In this document: positions 16,197 through 23,184 of the stretch, in pieces
How the letters are laid out: every line of letters begins with the position of its first letter
Position numbering within the stretch: position 1 is the first letter of the stretch
From: JAPKZH01 sp964537875
Lineage (GTDB): Bacteria; Acidobacteriota; Aminicenantia; Aminicenantales; UBA4085
NCBI GenBank assembly: GCA_964537875.1
Contig: CAZIDN010000026.1
Span: 1 to 46,337, forward strand
Reading direction: 5' to 3'
Length of the DNA stretch: 46,337 bases
Program-made: the position numbers and the translations under genes
Notes under the pieces: generated by a model
Told to the model about the DNA's origin: nothing
What the model saw: the letters and a program-made list of their open reading frames with translations, nothing else
Databases searched by the model: none

Positions 16197-16964
16197 TCAG
16201 ACGGTTTCGCTTTTCTCGAAGAAATAGGCGCCCAGGAAGACCATGACCAGAGAGAATCCGATCATGATCGCTAAGTCAAGGAGGATCGGCAGCGAGGACA
16301 CTTTGATCAGCGAACCCCTCAGTCCGTCAATCCCGAAAGTCAAGGGATCGATATAGGACAGGGCGCGGACGAACCAGGGCAGGTTTCCGAGCGGATAGAG
16401 GGCCCCCGACAAAAAAAACAGCGGGAAGATGATGAAATTCATGACCATGCCGAATCCCTGCATATCCTTCATTTTGGATGCGAAAATAAGCCCCAAGCCG
16501 ATGAAGGTGAACCCGATCAGGATCATGAAGACCAAGGCGAAGAGGAAGGATACCGGTCCGCTGGCCCGGAAACCCATGATGACGGAGATGAGGAGAATGA
16601 GCAGGCTTTGGATCAGGGCCGTCGTGATTCCGCCGGCGATTCTTCCCAAAACGAGTGAAACCCGGCTGACGGGAGCGACCATGATTTCTTTGAGGAACCC
16701 AAACTCCTTGTCCCACAGGACGGACAGTCCCTGCATGGTCGAAGTGAACAGCAGGGTCATGCCGATAATCCCCGGCACGAGGAAGCGGATATAGTTCACG
16801 CCCTGGCCGCCGATGCCGGGGATGGCCATCCGGTTGAAGCCGAGGCCGAGAAAGGCCAAGAAAAACAGCGGCATGATCAGCGATCCGATGATCCGCGATT
16901 TGGCCCGGACAAACCTTTTCATTTCCCTCAACCACATGACATAGACGGCCGTCCAGCTGATCAT
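16197..16964 (-). CDS. ABC-2 type transporter permease
   Basis: 255 residues with six hydrophobic segments, e.g. IIGSLIMPLFFLAFLGLGFN, FLVPGIIGMTLLFTSTMQG and FIIFPLFFLSGALYPLG; the last is the characteristic ABC-2 permease signature near the conserved Pro-Leu. It follows its ATPase with a 2 bp gap, so the two form one exporter. The family covers drug, polyketide and polysaccharide exporters (DrrB/NodJ type). The C-terminus is short, and the sequence downstream (16130-16190) holds an imperfect inverted repeat that may end the transcript. Confidence 0.88.
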   Translation of the reverse strand: MISWTAVYVMWLREMKRFVRAKSRIIGSLIMPLFFLAFLGLGFNRMAIPGIGGQGVNYIRFLVPGIIGMTLLFTSTMQGLSVLWDKEFGFLKEIMVAPVSRVSLVLGRIAGGITTALIQSLLILLISVIMGFRASGPVSFLFALVFMILIGFTFIGLGLIFASKMKDMQGFGMVMNFIIFPLFFLSGALYPLGNLPWFVRALSYIDPLTFGIDGLRGSLIKVSSLPILLDLAIMIGFSLVMVFLGAYFFEKSETV

Positions 16965-16966
16965 CT

Positions 16967-17959
16967 CTATCTCCTGCCGTGCCCCGCCATCATCGCCCGG
17001 TTGCGCGCGCCCTGGCCCGCCTCATCCTCCCGGATCGTCCGGCCCGTGAAATGGAGAAAAACATCCTCGAGGCTCGGTTTCCTGAGATGGACGCAGGTGA
17101 CCGTGATAGCGTGACTCAGGGCCAGGGTGACGAGTTCAGGGATCCGCCGCTCCCCTTTCTCCATGGTCATGTTCAGGACATCGTCATGGAGACTATATTT
17201 TTTGATCCAGTCGAGGGTCTTGATCTCGTCCATGAGGGAATCGGAATTTCCCTCTAATTCCATGGAGACGACGTCGCCGCCGAGAAGGTCTTTCAATTTA
17301 GCAGGCGTATCCAAGGCGACAAACTTGCCGTGGTCCATGATGGCGATCCGGTCGCAGAGATAGTCCGCCTCTTCCATGTAGTGGGTCGTCAGGATGATCG
17401 TCACCCGGCTCTCTTTATTGAGCTTTTTGACATAATCCCAAATAAGGCGCCTGGTCTGGGCGTCGAGGCCGAGGGTGGGCTCGTCCAGAAAAAGGACCTT
17501 CGGCCGATGGATCAGTCCCCTGGCGATCTCCAGCCTGCGCTTCATCCCCCCGGAATATTTCTCGACGAGAACAGAGGCTTTCTCTGTCAGGTCGACCAGC
17601 CTCAGGACCAGATCGATCCTTCTTCTCCTCTCTTCCCTCTCGATGTTGTACATCATCGCATGAAAATCGAGGTTCTCTTTTCCGGTGAGCTTGCCGTCAA
17701 GGGCAGGTTCCTGGAAGACGATGCCGATGCTTTTCCTGACGCTGTCCCGGCTCCTGGCCACGTCGAAACCGGCGACCTCCGCATATCCCGATGACGGTTT
17801 AAGAAGGGTCGCCAGCATATTGATCGTTGTCGTCTTGCCGGCGCCGTTCGGCCCGAGAAGGCCGAACAGCTCGCCTTCAGGGACGGAAAAGGCGATATGA
17901 TCTACAGCCGTCAGGCCGTTGAACTGCTTGGTCAAATTCTCGACCTTGATCGTATCCAT
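16967..17959 (-). CDS. ABC transporter ATP-binding protein (DrrA/daunorubicin-resistance type)
   Basis: 330 residues. Walker A is GLLGPNGAGKTTTINMLATL, the signature is EKYSGGMKRRLEIARG, Walker B is KVLFLDEPTLGLD and the switch His is in TTHYMEEADYLCDRIAIMDH. The C-terminal 90 residues form the extra domain of the DrrA group (ending FLHFTGRTIREDEAG). It energises the permease encoded 2 bp downstream. GGAGTGAGCC upstream of the ATG at 17959 is a fair Shine-Dalgarno and a promoter is visible at 17984-18012. Substrate unknown. Confidence 0.92.
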   Translation of the reverse strand: MDTIKVENLTKQFNGLTAVDHIAFSVPEGELFGLLGPNGAGKTTTINMLATLLKPSSGYAEVAGFDVARSRDSVRKSIGIVFQEPALDGKLTGKENLDFHAMMYNIEREERRRRIDLVLRLVDLTEKASVLVEKYSGGMKRRLEIARGLIHRPKVLFLDEPTLGLDAQTRRLIWDYVKKLNKESRVTIILTTHYMEEADYLCDRIAIMDHGKFVALDTPAKLKDLLGGDVVSMELEGNSDSLMDEIKTLDWIKKYSLHDDVLNMTMEKGERRIPELVTLALSHAITVTCVHLRKPSLEDVFLHFTGRTIREDEAGQGARNRAMMAGHGRR

Positions 17960-17983
17960 CGGCTCACTCCAACAGGGATGTGT

Positions 17984-18012
17984 ATGATAGCCTGAATCTC
18001 GATTTTTCTCAA
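17984..18012 (-). promoter_or_regulatory. Predicted promoter of the ABC exporter operon
   Basis: On the minus strand TTGAGA (18007-18012) and TATCAT (17984-17989) are exactly 17 bp apart, 25 bp before the ATPase start. The nested-palindrome element R1 copy 2 lies just upstream of it. Confidence 0.55.
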
Positions 18013-18050
18013 CAAATCTCCCTCAATGTAAGCACCGCAGTTTGTATGAT

Positions 18051-18177
18051 TTCAAAAAGGAGCTGGCATCACCCCCCGGCCCCTGGGGAACCAGTCCCGT
18101 CGGTTCCCCCCATCGAAAAAACGATGGGGCCCCCCTCCGCTGTGGGGCCTCAGGGGTGATACCAGCTCCTTTTTGAA
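18051..18177. repeat. Nested-palindrome element R1, copy 2
   Basis: Outer arms 18051-18076 and 18152-18177 are complementary at 24 of 26 positions (arm begins TTCAAAAAGGAGCTGG). GGCCCC (18078-18083) pairs with GGGGCC (18144-18149). The core repeats copy 1: hairpin A GGAACC 18087-18092 with GGTTCC 18102-18107 and the same AGTCCCGTC loop; hairpin B CCCCATCG 18108-18115 with CGATGGGG 18122-18129. Compared with copy 1, both partners of one pair in hairpin B have changed (G-C to A-T). It lies between divergent genes (ABC ATPase and M28 peptidase), with predicted promoters on each side. Confidence 0.88.
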
Positions 18178-18199
18178 GAGGCTTCTTCTCCTTACCCGC

Positions 18200-18228
18200 T
18201 TGACCGAGGATTCGTCCTAACATAATAT
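18200..18228 (+). promoter_or_regulatory. Predicted promoter of the M28 peptidase gene
   Basis: TTGACC (18200-18205) and TAATAT (18223-18228) are separated by 17 bp and lie 34 bp upstream of the ATG, leaving room for the AAGGGAGA Shine-Dalgarno. Confidence 0.6.
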
Positions 18229-18262
18229 CTTGGAGATTGAATCATTCCAATGAAGGGAGAGC

Positions 18263-20446
18263 ATGTCTATGAAAAACGCGTCCGGCAGACATGTAATATT
18301 ATACTTGATTGTCTCGATCGTCATGATGGGAGGTCTTGTCCCGGCCCAGGAACGGGACCGGTTGGCGGAAAGCCCGGTCCTCAAGACTCCGCTTCCGCCT
18401 GAAATCCTCAACCTCCTGGCCAACGAGGTCTCGAGCCAAATCATATTCAATAACCTGGTCAGGCTGGCGGGCGCGCCCTGGCTCCGGGACGAAAAAGAAT
18501 TCACTGACACCTTCTACGAATCCGGCAAAATCTACGAACTCGTCCGGAGCTACGGCATCCAGACGACAAAACTCGACCGCTATAAAAGCAGCGGGACGTT
18601 TGAGTACCCCGTCAAAGGCGAATTCTGGACTCTCCTGCCTGCAAAAAAGCTCGTCGCCAGGCTCGAAGCGGACGCGGCCCTTGTTTCCCGCAGTTCGTCC
18701 GATGTCGACATCACCGGCGGCTTGGTCTATATCCCGCCGTTGGATAAGGACAAGATCAAACAGCTGGCCGATGGAGGCCTCCAGGAAAAAACCACCGGCA
18801 AGATCGCCTTGATGTGGAACCATGCCAATCGGGACACGGCCAAAGCCCTGGACGCAGCCGGGATCAGGGGCGTGATCACGTTTTCGGCCCAGGAGCGGTA
18901 TTTCGACCCCGACCAGGTTCTCTACAGCGGAGGAACCTACGGCGGATTCACCAACTTGAAATTCGGCTTCACCATCTCCTGGCGGCAGTGGTCCGAGCTT
19001 CTCGAAGACTTGGAACGGGGAACACCGATCACGGTCCAGTGTAAGACCAAGTTCAATAAATATCCTGATCGATTTGAGTTCGTCTTCAGCTCGATCCCCG
19101 GAACAGAGCCTGATAAAAAAGGCGTCAGCTTCACGGCTCATCTCTTCGAAGGCTACACGAAGAGAGGCGCCAACGATAACATGAGCGGCTGCGTCGTCCA
19201 GCTCGAGATCCTGAGGGCCCTGTCCAAATTGATCGCCGAGGGGACGCTGGCCAAGCCTAGACGGACCATTTACTTCCTCTGGCCCAACGAGATCTCCGGC
19301 ACGTATGAATTCATCAAGCAGAATCCCGGCTTCTTGGACAAGCTCAGCGTCGATATCAACATGGACATGGTCGGAGAGGCGCTCCGGAAAAACAACGGCA
19401 TCTTCACGATGAGCGAATGCCCCAACCATCTGCCCAGCTACCTGGACGGCCTGGCGGATTCGATCATGAATTTCGTTTGGCGCACCAATGATATCGTCTA
19501 CCTCAACGACTCCCCGCGCGGCAGGATGGGAGGTCAGTATTTCCCCCGCCCGATGTGGGAAAAGAACGGCTCCAAGGACGCCTTCCGCTACTTCACTCAC
19601 GTAGCTACGGGCGGGAGCGATCATGTCTGTTTCAACAACGCCATGGTCGCCGTCCCGGCGATCGAATTCTTCACCTGGCCCGACCAATGGTACCACACCG
19701 ATACCGACACACCCGATAAAGCCGACCCCACCGAAATGAAACGGGTGGCCTTCATCGGCGCGGCCACCGCCTGGGCCGCGGCCAACTGCACCGACGAAAT
19801 GCTCCCGGGATTGCTGGATGCCGTCGCCTCGTTCGGCTTTGCCCGAGTCGGCAAAAGAGAGCTTCCGGCCGCCTATCGGGCGATTAATGCCGCCGATGCG
19901 AAAAACCTGGCGGCCGCCGTCATCCGGGCCGTGAATCTGACTCAGTTTGCCTGCGATCGAGAATCCGAGGCCGTCGCCAGCATCCAGGATGTCTATTCGG
20001 GATCAAGCCCGGCCGGACAACTCATCAACAACTACAAAGCCCAATGGGAGACATTCGGCAAAAGCTTAAGTAGCCAAATTCTGGCCTACGGCCGGCTCAG
20101 GGCAAAACAGCTGAAGGTCGCCGATCCCCAACTCCCGGCTCCGGATAAGCTCGAAAAACAGTATGCCTACGTCGTGCCTTCCCTTCATCCTGACGTCGAA
20201 GGCAAGGAATTCTCGATGGAATCGAGCGAACGCTACAAAAAATACCTGGGAAAGAACCCGGACGCGCTCAAAAGCTTCAATTTTGACATGGGCCAAAGAC
20301 GCTTCGTCCTGAACTATATCAACGGCAAAAGGTCCGTCATTAAGATCAGGAGCTTCGTCGCCGCGGAAACCGGCCTCGACGTGGACTTCAAAGCCCTGGT
20401 CAAGTACCTGGAATTCCTAAAAGCTGTTAGCTGGATCGTCTATTAA
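18263..20446 (+). CDS. Secreted M28-family zinc aminopeptidase
   Basis: 727 residues with a signal peptide (VILYLIVSIVMMGGLVPAQ). AAGGGAGA upstream supports the ATG at 18263; 18269 is a near alternative. The M28 catalytic region lies in the middle: His293 (TAHLFEG), Asp305 in GANDNMSGC, the Glu of PNEISG, Asp368 in NMDMVG and His478 in WYHTDTDTPD. These ligands bind two zinc ions. About 220 residues follow the catalytic domain, making it longer than typical M28 enzymes. It probably trims peptides outside the inner membrane, fitting a protein-degrading lifestyle. Transcribed alone; repeat R2 begins 4 bp after the stop. Confidence 0.85.
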   Translation: MSMKNASGRHVILYLIVSIVMMGGLVPAQERDRLAESPVLKTPLPPEILNLLANEVSSQIIFNNLVRLAGAPWLRDEKEFTDTFYESGKIYELVRSYGIQTTKLDRYKSSGTFEYPVKGEFWTLLPAKKLVARLEADAALVSRSSSDVDITGGLVYIPPLDKDKIKQLADGGLQEKTTGKIALMWNHANRDTAKALDAAGIRGVITFSAQERYFDPDQVLYSGGTYGGFTNLKFGFTISWRQWSELLEDLERGTPITVQCKTKFNKYPDRFEFVFSSIPGTEPDKKGVSFTAHLFEGYTKRGANDNMSGCVVQLEILRALSKLIAEGTLAKPRRTIYFLWPNEISGTYEFIKQNPGFLDKLSVDINMDMVGEALRKNNGIFTMSECPNHLPSYLDGLADSIMNFVWRTNDIVYLNDSPRGRMGGQYFPRPMWEKNGSKDAFRYFTHVATGGSDHVCFNNAMVAVPAIEFFTWPDQWYHTDTDTPDKADPTEMKRVAFIGAATAWAAANCTDEMLPGLLDAVASFGFARVGKRELPAAYRAINAADAKNLAAAVIRAVNLTQFACDRESEAVASIQDVYSGSSPAGQLINNYKAQWETFGKSLSSQILAYGRLRAKQLKVADPQLPAPDKLEKQYAYVVPSLHPDVEGKEFSMESSERYKKYLGKNPDALKSFNFDMGQRRFVLNYINGKRSVIKIRSFVAAETGLDVDFKALVKYLEFLKAVSWIVY

Positions 20447-20449
20447 ATC

Positions 20450-20600
20450 GGTTCTCTTCCATTTCGTATCGGGAAAATTGTCTGGGAAACGATCCGGAAA
20501 CGGACTCGCTCCCTATCCGGTTTTTTCACGCCGTTCCCGAGCCCTCCTTGGTCGCTTCGGCCGTCTCCGGATCGTTTCCCTTTTCTACCTAAACGAAATA
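20450..20600. repeat. Intergenic palindromic repeat, family R2, full copy
   Basis: GGGAAACGATCCGGAAACGG (20484-20503) is complementary, with one change, to 20561-20580, leaving a 57-base loop. Flanking bases (ATTTCGTA near 20461 and AACGAAAT near 20592) add weaker outer pairing. The first 85 bases are shared with 7581-7674. It occupies the gap between the convergent M28 and acetyltransferase genes and may also act as a bidirectional terminator. Confidence 0.75.
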
Positions 20601-20611
20601 AAAAAGAATCC

Positions 20612-21715
20612 TTAAATCTTGATAAATATTTTGTTTTTATACAAGGGAAGCATGATCGCGATCCAGAGCAGGATGAAAAAAACCGGGTAGGCCAGCGATC
20701 CCAGATAGGGACCGAGCGCCGGCGACAGGAAATGATTATAGAGATATGTCACCGGCCAGACCGTTTTTCCGCCGTCAGAAATTTTGATCAGCATAAGAAG
20801 CTTGACCACGAGCGCCGAACCGGCAAAAACAGTAATGGCGTTTGTCCCGAGGACGAGAAAAGGATAGGCCCATTTTTTGACCTGATATCCTTCGATCACA
20901 ATAAAACAAACCCCGAAGGCGATCAGGGCGGCGCCTGCCGAGAAAAGAACATAGGTGCTCGTCCAGAGCTGCTTGTTGATCGGGAAAATGGGATGGAGCA
21001 TCAGCCCGGCCGTGGTTAGGATAATCCCCGACAGGAAAAACATCAGCGTCTTCCGAAAGATTGTTTTATTGGACCGCAGCCAATCCCCGGCCAAGGTTCC
21101 CAGCAAGACGGTGACGACCGCCGGCAAGGTGCTCAGGAGGCCTTCCGGGTCGAAGGCCGGCTTATAAAGGTGGCCGGCCAGCAGCTTAGAATCGATATAT
21201 CCGCACAGATTTCCCTTCAAATCCAGGATTCCGGCCCCATGGCCGGGAACCGGAACAAATTTGAGCAGCGCCCAGTATCCCGCAAGGATTACCAAGGAAA
21301 TGACAACCCTTCCCCTCGCCTTTGTGTTCAGATAGATCAACGCCCCGAACAGGAAACAGACGGCGATGCGTTGGAGAACGCCGGGAATGCGGAGCGTCGA
21401 AAAGTGAAACCGGGGGATGAGATGGAGGACGATCCCCAGGGCAAAAATCATTAGGGCCCTTCGGAAAACCTTGGTATAAAGGCTCTTCCCTACTTGTCCT
21501 GCTTCCATCCTCCGGGAAAACGAGAGCGACAGAGAGATCCCGACGATGAACAAAAAGAATGGGAAGACGAGGTCGGTCGGCGTCCAGCCGTGCCACTCGG
21601 CATGGCGGAGGGGTGGATAGACATAGGACCAGCTGGCGGGATTGTTGACCAGGATCATGGCGGCTATCGTCAGGCCGCGGAAGGCATCGACGGAGACCAG
21701 GCGCTCTTTCGTCAT
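20612..21715 (-). CDS. HGSNAT-like transmembrane acetyltransferase (DUF5009/DUF1624 type)
   Basis: 367 residues with about ten membrane helices. The opening LVSVDAFRGLTIAAMILVNN and RHAEWHGWTPTDLVFPFFLF are the hallmark of the family related to human heparan-alpha-glucosaminide N-acetyltransferase, where a conserved His carries the acetyl group across the membrane. Bacterial members are thought to acetylate sugars or glycans in the periplasm using cytoplasmic acetyl-CoA. The start overlaps the stop of the aldo/keto reductase gene by 4 bp (ATGA), so the two are co-translated. Substrate unknown. Confidence 0.85.
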   Translation of the reverse strand: MTKERLVSVDAFRGLTIAAMILVNNPASWSYVYPPLRHAEWHGWTPTDLVFPFFLFIVGISLSLSFSRRMEAGQVGKSLYTKVFRRALMIFALGIVLHLIPRFHFSTLRIPGVLQRIAVCFLFGALIYLNTKARGRVVISLVILAGYWALLKFVPVPGHGAGILDLKGNLCGYIDSKLLAGHLYKPAFDPEGLLSTLPAVVTVLLGTLAGDWLRSNKTIFRKTLMFFLSGIILTTAGLMLHPIFPINKQLWTSTYVLFSAGAALIAFGVCFIVIEGYQVKKWAYPFLVLGTNAITVFAGSALVVKLLMLIKISDGGKTVWPVTYLYNHFLSPALGPYLGSLAYPVFFILLWIAIMLPLYKNKIFIKI

Positions 21716-22947
21716 CCAAACAAAGCCTTCAGTTCGTCAATCCTCTTGGCAATCGATATGCTGTGGACGCAGCGGGCTCGGCAGGAATCGCAAGAAGCAC
21801 AGGTCTCAAGCCCGCGCTCCCTGGATATCCCATCATAGGTATCGCGGGCCTGGTAAAAATTGCCGTAGCAGGACGCATACAAATGGGTTCGCATCAAGGA
21901 CGGGATGTCCGCGCCCTTCGGGCAGGAGCTCAGACATTGGGAGCACTGCCGGCAGTAGAATTCCATGGCCAGCTTGACCTTGCGGTCATCCAAAAATTTC
22001 TTCTCTTCCGAGCTCAAAGCGAGGTTCAAGCCCGCCGACACGTCTTCATTCAACTGTTCGAAGGTTGTATAGCCGGGCACTGCCGTGGTGATGAAATCAT
22101 GTCTTAGAACCCACTTCAGGACGGCCGACTGGATGATCGCGCCCTGGTAATACATCTGCTCGACGCTGGAAAGGCCTTCCCGGTACCAGTACTGGCTGCA
22201 CTGTGTTTTCATGGCGATGAGCCCGATGCCCTTGGCTGCGGCGTTGGCCAGAGCATCTGAAAGCTCTTTGTTCCCGGCATGGGCATAGTTAAAGGCCGTC
22301 AGAATGACATCATGAAAGCCGACCCGCGCCACTTCGTTCAGGCAGGCCGCCATGTTGGAATGGGTGGAAAAACCGACAAAGCGGGCCTTCCCCTCTTTCT
22401 TGAGTTGGGCTAGGGCTTCCATGAGAGCGGGAGGATGGACATTTTCGATCGCGCTGACATCATGAATATAGATCATATCGACATGGTCCGTCTGGAGCCG
22501 CTTGAGGCTGGTCTCGGTCATCCTCAAAAAATCCTCTTTGATCTTTTGAGGCTCTCGCTGCCGCGGAGGAGGGATCTTGGTGGCGATGGCGACTTTATCC
22601 CTGCACTTCAGCTCGGTGAAGACTTTTCCCAGCATCTCCTCGTTCCGGCCCCGCATGTAGCCGTAGGCCGTGTCGAAAAGGCGGATCCCGAGTTCATAGG
22701 ATTTTTTGACGAGCTCGGGATTATCGGCATTCATGACGCCCATGCTGACGACGGGCACGACAATGCCGGTCTTGCCCAGCTTGCGCTCGGTCATCTTGTT
22801 GCCGGATTGGGCTTGAGGAACCGGCGCCACAACCTGCCTAATGTCCTTCGCCGAGGCGAGACGATTCAAAAATCCCACGGAGGCCGCACCGGCCAGCGCC
22901 GTCGAAATGAACTCTCTTCGGTTGAGCCGCTTGCTCGAGTTTGACAT
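21712..22947 (-). CDS. Tat-exported aldo/keto reductase with C-terminal iron-sulfur domain
   Basis: 411 residues from the ATG at 22947, which has GGAGGT 6 bp upstream; the longer frame from 23079 is not used. The N-terminus carries a twin-arginine signal (RLNRREFISTALAGAASVGF). The aldo/keto reductase core shows the tetrad Asp-Tyr (FDTAYGYMRG), Lys (AIATKIPP) and His (MIYIHDVSA). The C-terminus has CRQCSQCLSSCPKG and CASCDSCRARC, Cys clusters for Fe-S centres as in the ferredoxin-like subgroup. It probably reduces or oxidises a sugar or aldehyde in the periplasm after export as a folded holoenzyme. Coupled to the downstream acetyltransferase gene. Confidence 0.88.
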   Translation of the reverse strand: MSNSSKRLNRREFISTALAGAASVGFLNRLASAKDIRQVVAPVPQAQSGNKMTERKLGKTGIVVPVVSMGVMNADNPELVKKSYELGIRLFDTAYGYMRGRNEEMLGKVFTELKCRDKVAIATKIPPPRQREPQKIKEDFLRMTETSLKRLQTDHVDMIYIHDVSAIENVHPPALMEALAQLKKEGKARFVGFSTHSNMAACLNEVARVGFHDVILTAFNYAHAGNKELSDALANAAAKGIGLIAMKTQCSQYWYREGLSSVEQMYYQGAIIQSAVLKWVLRHDFITTAVPGYTTFEQLNEDVSAGLNLALSSEEKKFLDDRKVKLAMEFYCRQCSQCLSSCPKGADIPSLMRTHLYASCYGNFYQARDTYDGISRERGLETCASCDSCRARCVHSISIAKRIDELKALFG

Positions 22948-23084
22948 TCTTACCTCCGATGTTTTCATTTTTAATCTGTAACTTCGGCGACCGGTCATTA
23001 TAATCAAAGACACCGGAAAAAGAAAACAGAATTGCGGACACGAAACAGAGACACACTTAGGGATATAAATAAAGCGCATGAATC

Positions 23085-23162
23085 CCCCTTTGGAATCAAA
23101 AGGGGCCCCGAAACAGGTCTGTATCTCCGAGCAGGCCGGAGGGCCGCTCAGCGGCCCTCCGG
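23085..23162 (-). terminator. Two hairpins after the first TonB-receptor gene, possible terminator
   Basis: CCGGAGGGCCGCT and AGCGGCCCTCCGG form an almost perfect palindrome at 23136-23162, starting 22 bp after the receptor stop. A weaker hairpin (CCCCTTT 23085-23091 with AAAGGGG 23099-23105) follows. No long T tract follows either stem, so termination efficiency is uncertain. Confidence 0.5.
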
Positions 23163-23184
23163 CAAAAGCCGTTCGAACAGCAGC

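Noticed and set aside
12841..18150. R1 cores as a CRISPR array
   Set aside because: Only two copies 5 kb apart, no regular spacers and no cas genes; they are dispersed palindromic elements.
18299..19696. Minus-strand open frame of 465 codons
   Set aside because: It lies antisense within the M28 peptidase gene, and its composition has no recognisable domain.
22948..23079. N-terminal extension of the aldo/keto reductase
   Set aside because: The ATG at 22947 has GGAGGT and begins a twin-arginine signal; the extension would hide the signal.
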